NCBI GenBank assembly: GCA_902729315.2
Contig: LR746270.1
Coordinates: forward strand, 7,449,221-7,513,220
Reading direction: 5' to 3'
DNA: 64,000 nt
Source: Spirodela intermedia
Lineage: Eukaryota; Streptophyta; Magnoliopsida; Alismatales; Araceae
Each line of letters begins with the position of its first letter. The stretch's first letter is position 1. The notes beneath the pieces are model-generated. The model did no database searches. It was not told the DNA's origin and saw only the letters and a program-made list of their open reading frames with translations. Below, piece by piece: positions 26,401-36,800 of this stretch. Both the position numbers and the translations under genes were made by a program.

Positions 26401-29098
26401 TCGTGACAATAATAATACCAAATATTGAACCCCAAATGAGAGGAATTGTGTCCGACAAGAACCAAAATAAAAAGTGCATAAACAGTACCAAGATTTGAAG
26501 GGGGCTTCTAATCAATATGAAGTGCTTCCCTTTCTTCATCATATCATTTGACAAGCTTGGAAGCCGTTGCTTTGCCATATGCTGCATTAAATAGATTAAA
26601 TAAATTCAGAACAAACGAGTCAACTAATCATTCATAGATACATATCCAACAGAAATAATTGATAAAACGCAGAAAATCATAAAGACCATTTATTCCCGTA
26701 AATGAATGCAATAATTGATATGAAGGAAACTGAACAAGAAACTCCTGGGCCACATTAGGACAAATCACAGAGTAAAACTTAGAGAACCCACCACTTCACT
26801 ATGAAATATTGAACTTTTTAAGCGTGTCAAGCTTCAGTAGTATTAAGTCTGGTAAACATCCCAAATAATTTTGCAATATCTACAAATGATAATAAACTGA
26901 TTCCCAGTTCATTAACGCAAAAAAAAAATATGGACTAAGATTCATTTTATTGATTAAGTTGCAACTGCTTTGGAAAGAGACAACTAGGACTAGTCATAAA
27001 AATTCGATCAGTTAATCATGGCACTTGGTAGACTATTCTAATGATCTACCATATGCTTTTCCTAAGCCTCCAGAACCTTCAATCTCATATAATTTGATGG
27101 CACAAAACAGTAGGTAAATTTCAGCAAAATAATTCCAAAGATAAAAATTGTCAACGTCTACAGTAAAAAATATTGACACTTTTGTTTAGTTACTATTGTC
27201 TTGACAAGAAAGTGTTGACACTGAAGGGTTGGTATTTTCTCATCTACTAGTAAAAGCATAAATTAGCTATAGAAAACTTATATCGGGCATGGAAACTTCA
27301 TCAAGGTTACTAACTTATGATAATTAAAGTGCATGCTAAAAATCAACTACAATCTGGATTACCTTGCATAAACGATACCTCTTTTTACCAGGACCAAAGA
27401 TCACCTCCTTGACCACTTTATTCCCATCAGGATCCTGCATTGAAAATATATGCATAGAAAGTACATCATAAACTAAGGATCAAACAGGAAAGTGCAGCAG
27501 CACAAGGGGAGAATAGATGATCATTATGACAATGCTCGATTAATAAACAACATGTCAATCGATATCAAGAAATATGGCCACAGTAAAGAAATCTATGAAA
27601 CAAAAAATACAGCGCATGGTATCATACAAATCATAAACGAAGCAATATACATGTAATTGATGTGAAGAATCTACAGAGGTCACCATAAGAATCAATTACC
27701 ACGACAGGAAGTTCATGAATTTATAATTTACATGGAACTATTAATCATAAACAAGAGAAAAAAGCAACAAGTACTCTGTGTAACTTGGCATACCATTTTT
27801 GACAGAATTTCATCACGATAGGGTCTATCAGCTCCTGTAACTTTCAGAAAATTTGCATAAAGAGGTTCATCAAGGACCTCCATATCATCTCTCTGAAAGT
27901 AAAAACAGTATAACAGAAGTAAGCAGTCATCAGAACCTCAACATCGTCGAAAGGGATGTATCTCTGCTACTGCTAGAAGGGAAGCAGCTTAACACGTACT
28001 ATTTCTTTTCTATCAAGAAAATTCAGAAAGGGAAAATGTAGATCAGTAGGTGTTAGAACAGATCCGACATTCAAACAAAGCCAACTCCAGAGTTTCACCA
28101 CAATGCAATACGGTTATTTATGCTTTTACCAGAATATGCATTCTTTGGATCTTATTGAATAAAATATCTCGATAAATTTTATCAGTCGTTTAGATAGAGA
28201 CAACAAAACCTACAATGATTCTTTTAATCCAGGATCCTCCATCCGTTTCGCAACATTTTTTTGAGTGCCCAGAACATTTGCACGTGTAAAAAGGGACACA
28301 AAAGGATAATATTTCTTCCAAGTCCGCATTTAACATAAATCAGATCACTCGTCTGATGAGAAATCTGTGAGCCCTATTGGTCATCATGGATCAAAAAAAT
28401 TATTTCTTTAACAATGCAACTAAGAATAAAAATTAGCCGAGTCCATAAATTTCGAAAACCAAAGCATCAGTGAAATATTCTGTCTGGCTGACTAGTTGGC
28501 TCACATAATCTGGGCAGTGACCCACGATAACTAACACCTACGCAAACAGTACAGCGTTTAGGAGAAAAACTTCTTGGCTAAATCGTAAATGTCAAGCGGA
28601 CGAATGGAAATAACTTCTCCAAAGAAGTGGAGACCTTTCCGGTCCCACAGATTAGATGAGCGATGATCTATCAGGTTACTTTCTAGCCAACTTAGATGAG
28701 CATAAACTGGGAATATGAATCAAGAATGACCCCAAGTCGTCCACAACATCCAGCGCAGAAGTAATTCTTGAAAAATGAATGATCGAAACTATAATTGGAT
28801 GGAATAAGAGGAACCCGCATTCAGACAATGACGCGTCATTCTTGGGGGACCAGCATCGGCCAGGAGAATGGATTAATTCCGATTCCCCAGGCACATTCGT
28901 CACTTCCGATGAGAGACAGTTGAAATGTAATCAGACCCGGCGGGTGGACGGCGTTGAGACCTGAGCGAAGGAGTACATTAGGCTGGTGCTGAGGGACCGG
29001 GGCGCCGACCACTGGTGGATCACCTCCACCTCCCTGTCCCCTTCCTCCTCCTCCTCCTCCTCCTTTGCGGCGGCGGGCGCCACCTTCTCCGCTTCCAT
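8477..29098 (-). CDS. Branched-chain aminotransferase-like protein with N-terminal sulfotransferase-like domain
   Basis: 575 residues in 19 exons: 29098-28961, 27892-27794, 27434-27363, 26581-26489, 25681-25544, 25194-25136, 22661-22559, 18923-18735, 18620-18520, 18354-18300, 18070-17984, 17809-17758, 13450-13365, 12579-12526, 12412-12329, 12245-12174, 10996-10916, 9274-9239, 8605-8477. All introns are GT-AG and phases agree. Start: ATG at 29098; an in-frame GTG lies five codons upstream. Residues 13-19 are poly-Glu. Residues 30-230 look like a P-loop sulfotransferase: PRSLSTS (33-39), DEPLY (54-58), FILIRSP (124-130). Residues 280-575 are a fold-type IV PLP enzyme: GGDAVWEGLRVY (307-318), probable Schiff-base Lys429 in LDSKIHHNN, SETNATNLF (463-471), LPGITR (487-492), TGTMGEL (525-531). 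Known family: plant D-amino-acid/branched-chain aminotransferase-like proteins; I recall Arabidopsis At5g27410 having this layout. Substrate unknown. No clear plastid signal; cytosol is a guess. Introns 7 and 12 contain copia relics. Confidence 0.93.
13451..15399. other. Right-hand part of intron 12, no gene recognised
   Basis: Intronic DNA of the minus-strand aminotransferase-like gene. Two adjoining plus-strand open frames (13675-13965 and 13987-14241) have no similarity I recognise and lack splice or promoter support, so I treat them as chance. Confidence 0.5.
15400..17252 (+). mobile_element. Ty1/copia pol remnant inside intron 12 (antisense to host gene)
   Basis: Copia polyprotein pieces appear in order on the plus strand, broken by stops and frameshifts. 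They are: hinge after integrase (about 15540-15650, RKKLKVYSRH), start of RT (15840-15905, MKNKMNALEKSQTWEIVPR), QQFDVKNASLHTDLEEEIFM (about 16009-16068), the catalytic block decayed to ILLTCLDDIIL (about 16254-16287), KQGIFIAQRKHVLDL (16408-16455), GKLIYLSYMMLDTAYVVGV (about 16573-16630), and RNase H (16822-17094, TWKNKKQS, SNTETEFKPM, CDNKSA). The YVDD aspartate pair survives but the flanks do not. The gag and protease end is missing or unrecognisable, so this is a 5'-truncated dead copy. Confidence 0.85.
17253..17500 (+). mobile_element. Probable 3' LTR of the intron-12 copia element
   Basis: A purine-rich CTTGAGGTGGAGAGA tract at 17238-17252, the usual copia polypurine-tract form, is followed at 17253 by TGAATATCGTGATATATTTT. 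This A+T-rich start is like LTRs that begin TGTTAGAATAT. The right end could not be fixed; I place it arbitrarily near 17500, about 250 bases before exon 12 of the host gene. No matching 5' LTR was found upstream. Confidence 0.5.
19190..20273 (+). mobile_element. Possible LTR, primer-binding site and leader of a second copia copy
   Basis: Near 19423-19440 the sequence ATAATATCAGAACTCTTG resembles the copia primer-binding site for initiator tRNA-Met (usual core TGGTATCAGAGC), after an AT-rich stretch that could be an LTR. The following 800 bases contain short open frames (for example 19934-20194) with no recognised gag motif. It lies directly upstream of the clearer element at 20274, so it may be a second, overlapping or nested relic. 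Weak call. Confidence 0.3.
20274..21830 (+). mobile_element. Ty1/copia remnant inside intron 7 (antisense to host gene)
   Basis: A 5' LTR fragment starts TGTTGGTCAGTTTCC at 20274 and is followed at about 20424-20436 by ATGGTACTAGAGCC, a near-match to the tRNA-Met primer-binding site. Gag and protease are gone. The integrase core is still open at 20774-21175 (FRSDNVRKY, HKSSCVNTSQQNG, LINCLPSRIL). After it comes the integrase tail (about 21216-21330) and then the end of RNase H (about 21650-21700, VLTKGLSSSIFQNIISK); RT is deleted. A repeated TGTTGGTCAGTGTCC at about 21767 suggests the truncated 3' LTR. It is inactive. Confidence 0.83.
22662..25135. other. Intron 6 of the aminotransferase-like gene
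   Basis: 2.47-kb intron. Contains a perfect 12-bp inverted repeat with a 4-bp loop at 24809-24836 and A/G-rich tracts at 24185-24262. No exon or transposon recognised. Confidence 0.5.
24809..24836. repeat. Perfect short palindrome in intron 6
   Basis: AAAGCTTGAATC at 24809-24820, loop TAAA, then its exact reverse complement at 24825-24836. In RNA this gives a 12-bp hairpin. It carries two HindIII-type AAGCTT sequences. No function is known. Confidence 0.8.
29043..29066. repeat. (TCC)n microsatellite coding for poly-Glu
   Basis: Trinucleotide run inside exon 1 of the minus-strand aminotransferase-like gene. It encodes the acidic stretch at residues 13-19 and is likely to vary in length between alleles. 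Confidence 0.8.
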
Positions 29099-29517
29099 TC
29101 CGGCGGGCGTCACCGCTTCCCTGCGCCGCCACCCTCGAGATCAGCAACGGCCCCCACGAGCTTCCAAGAGGCGAATCCAACATTTGACTTTGTATACTCG
29201 GAGCCACCTTAAAAAAATGGAGTCTTGGAAAGCCACTTCCAAATGCGGCTCCCCTTCTCCTGCCAGAGGAATCGATCGGGTGGGGACCCATCCCGCCGCT
29301 TTTCCCACCGCCTCGGCCGCGCCTCCGTGCGATATATACGAATACGTGTCAGTTAAACAGTGTCAGAGAACCTGAACACACGACCCACATAGCCGGTCGT
29401 GAGAGAGAGAGACAGATGACAATGATGAGCGATAACGAGTAAATTGTCGCCGAATTTTGAAGTTACATTATTAGGAGACGAGTGTTGACATTCAAGAGGG
29501 AGTAGTCTACGGAGCTC

Positions 29518-29596
29518 CTCTCTCTCTCTCTCTCTCTCTCGATACATCTATAAATATTTCTTTCTATTTATAGAGAGAGAGAGAGAGAGAGAGAGA
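29518..29596. repeat. CT/GA inverted tracts enclosing a TATA-bearing hairpin
   Basis: A 23-base CT run (29518-29540) and a 25-base AG run (29572-29596) are complementary and flank a perfect inner stem, TCTATAAAT (29547-29555) with ATTTATAGA (29566-29574), loop 10 bases. The inner arms read CTATAAATA on the plus strand and CTATAAATAG on the minus strand, so a TATA-like box faces each way. GA repeats are known binding sites of plant BPC/GAGA factors; use here is inference. Confidence 0.7.
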
Positions 29597-30179
29597 TGGG
29601 AATCTTCTTCAGGTAGCCGATCCTCAAAATCGAGCCCAAAATGTTGCAGAACTCGGAAGTTAGACCACATTAAAAGCAAGAATAAACGCATGCTCGAGTA
29701 AATTAATAATTTCTTATTTTTTAGGGTTAATCTCTTAAAAATCAGGGACAAACATCTCTGGGTCCCTCCCTCTCTCTCTCTCTCTATCTCTCTCTTTTTA
29801 TCCATCTATTTATATATATTTGGCTTTCGAGAGAAAGGAAAGGGCCTTTTCTATCTCTGCAAAATCTGAAGAATTTGGGCTATAAATAATTCATAATAAT
29901 TATATTTTTAGCCGTTTCCTCTTCAGTGGGTGGATAGGGGATGAGATTTTTGGATCAGCCTTCCAAACACCATTTTTTTAATTAGTTTGCTCAAAATTGG
30001 CTTTTGGGAATAAAAATAGAGCAGAATAAGGTGAAGGATTCTACAAGCGATTCTCCCCCACCACTAGTCCTCTTTAGTGGCCTTGCTCTTCGTGTGACGA
30101 TGGGCACGGTGGAGATTCGATCGCAGTCACCGGGAAATAATTGGACGGTGGTGATTTCCCCCGGGTGGCACCATCGTCC

Positions 30180-30185
30180 CACGTG
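30180..30185. promoter_or_regulatory. G-box (CACGTG)
   Basis: Palindromic CACGTG, the core site of plant bHLH and bZIP factors, about 690 bases upstream of the hydrolase start codon. The motif is seen; function is inferred and such hexamers arise by chance. Confidence 0.35.
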
Positions 30186-30875
30186 CAATGCGCTTCACGT
30201 CGTTGACTTTGCTACGAAGGACCGCGCGCTCATGGGGCCCACCAAATGTAACGTCGCGATGTTGAAGAACGTTTGGTGGCCGGGATACGAGAGCAAGTGC
30301 GAGGTGATGGTGCAAATGGTGAGGACTAATTAAAAAGGATCCTCTGGTAATGGTGCAAATGGGTATTTACACATATAACCCTATTCGAAAAATAATTACC
30401 TTCGAGGGGCTAGCGAGAGTCACCTGAGAGATTGAGCCATGAGCAAATGATTGCTGATGGTTTTTTAAGGTGGGTTTGCGTTAAAAATGCATACTAGGTC
30501 CTAAATAAGGTGACAACTTCGTCTATACCCTTATTCTAAAAATAATTTTTCTTTCCAGATATTTTATATGTTAAACGGCATTTTGGGGAGAAGCAGGCGG
30601 GGTAGTATGCCTACTACAACAAAACGAATTACTTTACCATTGCGGATTGATAGATATATAAATATATAAACTAAGGAGGGGTGTTTTTGAAAAACTACAT
30701 TTGAGAGGGATAAAAGTCAGCCAAGGCTCGAGTCGCGAAGCAATTTAATGTTTGGGGAGCAGCGGAAAAATACCGGGAAATCCTTGGAAAATTTGAAATT
30801 CCGGCCGCGTCGGTTGAATCCCTCTCGTTCCTGTCGATCGATCTCTGACCGGCCGGCTGGCTGGCCCCCAGGGTA

Positions 30876-33800
30876 ATGGAGCAGCTCGTCAATTTCATCA
30901 TAAGGCCGCCAAGGTGAGAGGAGGAAGCAAGCCGCCCGCCTTGGCTCCCTCTCTATTTCTTTTGCCGTTCCTTTTTTCCGCATGCCCTAGATGTTCTTGA
31001 GGATTCCGTGTCTGTGCAGGCGGGGTTCTGCTTTGGTTGGTTTTGGCTGAACAAGGACGGTTGCTTTTAAATGATGTTTCGTTCGTTTCTTTCGTTCGTT
31101 TTAAGGCGAATTCGAAGATAACTTCGCGGTTTGCTGACGCTTGCGACGGTGTTCCGCTGCTTTTTTAATTTTTCCTTTGTCGTGAACGGGAGGCGAGTTT
31201 TTATATGATTAGTGATCAATAATAGAATAATTCTTTCAACTGCGGGGTCTGTTTCCTTCCTCTCCGAAAGGAAGATCATTCAGAGTTGGGTTTTCATGGG
31301 GACTGGTATGCATGGTTGGTAGGCTCTGGAGCAGCTGTAAGTCGATTTAAAATCTTTTTCTTTCAATTTCGGTGTTTTTCTAATCCACTTTTGTGCGGTC
31401 TTAGCGCATGCATGAATGATGAATAAACGCATGGGCTGTTCTGATACTAAAGAGGGTTCAATGTTGGTGATAGCGACGATGGTGTTTTCAGATACATTTA
31501 ATGCTTATGAGATTGGTCTCAGAAATTGTGTTTTATGTTAGTAGTCTGACTTATAATTTTATGTTGTTTCAGAGCTGATTATTGCCCCAAAAACGACTTG
31601 CTAGAAGACGAATTCACACTGAAGGGTAGACGGTTCCAGAGAAAAGATTTGCAGGTACCCTTCATTTCTCTTTAGAACGAGAAATTGTTTACAGTTGCTT
31701 GGTGGCCATTTTGGAATGATCAGTATATTGCCCTTAGCTTCCTGGTTACCAGTATTAAGTGGGTAATTTATCTAGAGGACAACTTTTTCATATTTTTATA
31801 TGGACCGTTGAAGAACCGTCTATTCCATTGATCTGGTTTCATTTGTTTGGAAGCAAGGCCGTTTTGTATTTTATTTTGTGATGGCATAATCACGAGTCTT
31901 TTCAGATGATGAGTATCATTGTTGGGCTTTCCGAGGACCTGTCTGGTGTGTCACACTGTAATCTAGGCTGGGGTTGAACCTTAACAAAAAAAAAGTAATT
32001 AAATACGTACCAGTAACTTTGTAGTCGGGCTCTAAGCGTTTATGAACCCCAATCCTCTCTGCTTATCATGCTCTTCCTGTTTCTCTCCCCTGGCACTTGC
32101 AAAAGCGTCTCTACAGCATTATAAATATTTTCCACAATCTCTCTAATCTTGTAGATAGTTTCCCATCTAGTGGGATGGGTAGTGAGTGCGTGTGGCCTGG
32201 TGCATGTTTTGTTGGAAATACAGAGTGAGGCCTTCATTTGGTGCATGCACTGTCATGACTGGATGTGTTGCCTGACTTAATCCACTGGCATGGTTTATAC
32301 TGTTTCTCTGGGAAGAATGATTTTCGTTGATAAATGAAGTATTTTTTGTCAACTAGTTCAAAGTTCAGTATCAAACGTGAAAATTTGTTGGTAAGTTTGG
32401 CGATTGTCATAGTCAAATTTTTGGTACAGGTGTAGAGAAATCATCATATTAAGTGAGGGATGCTTTCTGTGGCTGAAGAAATTGAAATAATGATGAGTGC
32501 TGTATCCAGACAGGTTGCCATGGGTGGTGGTTCGGATGGTCTGGGTGTGTGATGATATTCTTCTGATGCAAATATTGACAGGTTGCTTTAGCCAGGTGCC
32601 ATTCCACTTCTAATATTTATGTAGCCTATAGCAGCCAGCCCTGGTATTTAATGGGAACAAGGAGTTTCTCTCCATAAAGTAATGCCAACGACTCCTCTCT
32701 GTTTCTGTCATACCTACTTCTGTTTTAATCAGAAAACTTAATGCGTTAACCTCTCATTGTTCCTTAGAAATTTTCACTTCCTTGATCAAACCTGGCACTA
32801 TTTCTTTTGCCCATGTCAAGTTACGGGAGTGTTCTAGCAGGAGTTGTAGCAGTGGTGATGTTCTCTCTGGCTCATTTATCTAATAATATCAAACCATTAA
32901 GATGATTCCCCATTGATAAGAGTAAAACATGCAGATAAAAATGCAAACCAAAAATTGAGTTAATCCATTCATGCTAATAGACAAACAAAAATGTCCTTCT
33001 AATGCCGTCCCAATTAATATTTCTTTAAAAAAATGGAAGACACTGATTGTGCATACGCTAATCAGTCTTTTTTTCCTCTTACAAACGCTACTGATTATCT
33101 AATTTTGATTTTATTTATAATAGGTTAAAAATATCCGCGGGAATGTGCTCCAATGTAGTCACTATCTTCCCCTCTCTATTCCAGAAGGGGAGGCACTTCC
33201 CTGTGTAATATACTGCCATGGAAACAGGTAATTATAAATTTCCATATCTTACATATTCAGACTATGCTTTTATGTTGAATGCTCGTTGTCTCATATTTTA
33301 TGCTTTTTTATACATTTTTTTAGGATAGATGGTTGTGAGCATTGGTTGTTTACTTTCTAAAGATAGTCGTTACTTTTTGGACAACTTGTACCACCCGGTA
33401 ACGAAGTCCCTCATGTTTTGAATTGTAGTTAAATTTTAATTCCTTTTCATAAAAGATAGTCCGAGACAGATGGCGTGAGGGGACTGACATCTGCCATAAA
33501 TAATTTTGTTGTGGAGTAATGATGGAGAGAATGCATATTGGGTTGATTACTACCAAATGGATAAGCCGTGATGGCCTTGGAGGTGGTGTTGTGGGAGGAA
33601 TCAGTAAAGAATGGGACATTGAAGCATAAGAAAATTTCGGGAGTGAACATAATTAAAGAGTCAAAGGTTATGGATCAAATACTATTCTGACAATTTGGAT
33701 TGTCTGAATCCGGCTAACTTGATCTGCCCTAGATGAAAAGTCAAGAATCGGTCCTAAGTTGCATATTGGAGTTGCAATGTTGTTCTTCTGCTGGTTACTT

Positions 33801-36800
33801 TTTATTTTCTTGACTCCATTTTGATTTCTATTTGGGGTTAATGAGTACATTTTTTTTCTTAGGCGTTAGTAATGGTTTTGATTTACGGTCTTGATTTATT
33901 AGATGAGTTTAATAATTTTAAAAATATTTTAAATATTAATACTTTTCCTGAAGGATATACCGAGGCTTTAGAATGGGAAAGATGGAAATGTCCTTCTTGA
34001 TTCCGGTTATGTAATGGTTGTGAAAGGAGAGTTTATTCATACATGACTGAGACTGACTAAAGGGTTTATTCATGTCTTCCAGAGGTAAGTTATATTGGTC
34101 AATTAGCAGAACTGGCTTCACATCAACAAAAGTCTGGTTGTGCCCTATTTGAACCACAAGTGGAACTGGACCATGCTTAGTCTGCTTCCAGAATTTGTTT
34201 GCTTTTAAATTCTTTTGACGATCATCACTTCCCTTTGATATTTTCTTTCCTCATAGACCAGACGAAAGGGATTCCCTCATTTATCCTGAGGGATAAATGC
34301 TAAGAAGGGATCTTCACTAGAAATACTGCACTGCATTTTTTAAGAATGATTAGCTTTTTGATAAACCAATACTGGTTATTCTTGAAAATCTTTTACCGGC
34401 AAGCCTGGTTTTGTGTCTTTACCTGCTTATGGTTCTGAGAAATAGCAGATACTTGTAAAGGATATTCTTGCAGCCTAGTAACTGAGCCATCTTATGAATC
34501 ATTCGAGGTTCTAGCCTGCTCTAACATTTTCAATATTCTTTAGAAGACTCCAATCCTTCATGTCTTCTTGTAGGGTATGCTGTAAACCAAAGTTGCAGAT
34601 GGTTTCAAATGGATCCTGTTGATGTATATGTAGTTCATGCACTTCATGGCTTATGTTGATTAGATTACTTTAAGGCTGTTACATTCATGCGATAACTGAC
34701 CATCCCCTTGTATGAAGCATGCTTTCTGAGGACTAATATATGTTGCTTTTTGCAGTGGCTGCAGGGCAGATGCTAGTGAAGCTGCTGTTATCTTACTGCC
34801 ATCAAATATTACTGTATTCACGCTTGACTTTTCTGGATCTGGTCTTTCAGAAGGAGAGCACGTTACATTAGGGTGGAATGAAGTAAGTGTCTCTTGGTGA
34901 TGCATCTCTAGTTTCAGAAGAAATTAATGAAGCACATGAACATGGTTAATGCTATTAATCTCAAGGTGGAAATTTAGGAAAAGTTTATTCCAAGTCGGAT
35001 AAAGGGACAAGGTTCTAAGTCTTTGGGATAGTTATAGTTTTAAGTAGCTGTAAATTATGTTTAGGTAGCCAGGTCCCTAAAAAGATTAAAGTACTTAGCT
35101 ACATGACCTTTCTAAGGTCAGAAAATGGGGAAATTCATGGAGGAAAGTGATGCAAATAAGGTGTTTCAGTAGATAGGGGAGTGGAACTGATCGCCATCTC
35201 ATTTTTAATGGAATGCCAGCAAATTCAAGTAGATTTTATTTGTGCCATTGATGAGGGGAATAATATTGTTGTCATACCTGTGTCTTATGGCTTGACAGGT
35301 GAAGCAAATGTTGCATATTCAACCAATCAGAAGCTGAAATACTGAGGGGTGGTTATATAACACCTCTGGGTTACCAGAATTGATGCTTAAATGCTTGAAT
35401 ACAAAAAATGAAAGCATGAAAAGCTGTGTTGTCACTTAGTTGTGTATAGGCCCTTGAGGGAACATGAAAGGAAATATCTGATCGACTAAAAATGTCTGGT
35501 GTGAACTGATCTTGTTCCAAGTATGGTAGCCCAATTTGGATGAATCTTGCTGCCTATTCCTAATCATTACATGGGAAAATTTGTTTACACTTTGTGTGTT
35601 TTTTATTTGGCTTTATAAATATTAATGATCCATAAACAAAGCATCACAGGAACTGAAAATCACTGGTGAGTTAGTAGACTGTCATCTAAAGTTTAGCCAA
35701 TGGATGTCCTGCAAACATGGTGTAGCATATCAGTCTGGTTACGTCTCTTTTAACATTACTCATGTGCGGCAATACAGGGTAGTCCAGTTAACTGGACCAG
35801 CTAACATTACTCACAATCCATAAGGTTCGAGCTTAATGAATTCTGTGCTGCAATTATTAAGTCATAGCTTTTCGTTTACATGGCTGAGAGCATGATTACC
35901 AGCATGAATCCATGTGACTAGGGTAAAAGTCTTCTCTTGTTCGCCACCTTATCAAGAGTGAACATTTACCAAAAGCTGATAAAAATTAAGAGGATAGAGC
36001 GTTACTTTTAAAGGAAGAAATAAGATGGATGCAAGGTAGAGAAATGACAGCTCATGACGTTCAAGCAGAGGAGCCTAAGCATCTACTATGTCAACATGTG
36101 GGGCCAGGGGACTGAAGACAAGTAGTTTTGAGATGTATTAATTCATTCCTTCAGAATCCTATTTTCGAAAGAGGAAGTTTTAGTGACCATTTAAATAGGG
36201 AATGACGTTGAACAGAATTTGAAGTGGATTTCTAACAGAAAGAAATTAATTGCACTATCCATCTTCAAAATGCCTGGAGCTGCAGACAGTCAAAATTAAT
36301 TTTGAAAAGTATATGGTTCAATGTGCTGTGCTTATTTATATAGTACTCTTAGTGTCATAAGAAAACTTATGAAGAAGGGAAAAGTTGGTGGTTTTATTGA
36401 GGGAATCTAGTTTCATGCAGAGAATTTCGGGTACACTCACCCGAAATTCATGCAGAGAATTTCTCAACCCTTTTTTTCTTGGGGGCTTATGGATTTGTTA
36501 CCCAGGGAGTCCGTTCGTCCTAGTCTCCTTATATTTAAAGGAGTGTCTCTTCTTGTGGATCGTAATTTTCATTTATCACAGTTGACTCAGCGCGGGCATG
36601 GGCATGGACTTGAGGTATTGAAACCATGTAAAAATTGTGTTCATTTGTGTGTGAGATCGTCCCTTATTTTTTCTCTTCATTATGGGAGGATTTTGTTCCC
36701 TGTGACTTCTGCAATATTTCAATGACACATAGTTGATTGAGACAACGTAATAGTTTGTCTTCTGTCTAGAAGTGTCAATACGATTGAAGGGAGACAATCA

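Larger units (their letters stand above)
29099..30875. promoter_or_regulatory. Shared upstream region of two divergent genes
   Basis: The 1.78 kb between the start codons of the aminotransferase-like gene (minus) and the alpha/beta hydrolase gene (plus). It should hold both promoters and 5' UTRs. Visible elements: GC-rich stretch to 29340, CT tract 29518-29540, TATA-like mirror pair near 29550 and 29570, GA tract 29572-29596, second CT tract about 29768-29796, a G-box CACGTG at 30180-30185, and a GGGCCCACC box at 30236-30244. A 109-codon plus-strand open frame at 30004-30333 is unrecognised; it could be a chance frame in this GC-richer patch. Transcription starts cannot be fixed from sequence. 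Confidence 0.6.

Noticed and set aside
29099-29113. Start of the aminotransferase-like protein five codons upstream at 29113
   Set aside because: That codon is GTG, not ATG; the first in-frame ATG is at 29098.
28836-29291. 151-codon minus-strand frame overlapping exon 1 of the aminotransferase-like gene
   Set aside because: It is a shadow of the GC-rich exon and 5' UTR in another frame. The true frame is fixed by the splice into RDDMEVLDEPLY and the whole protein downstream.
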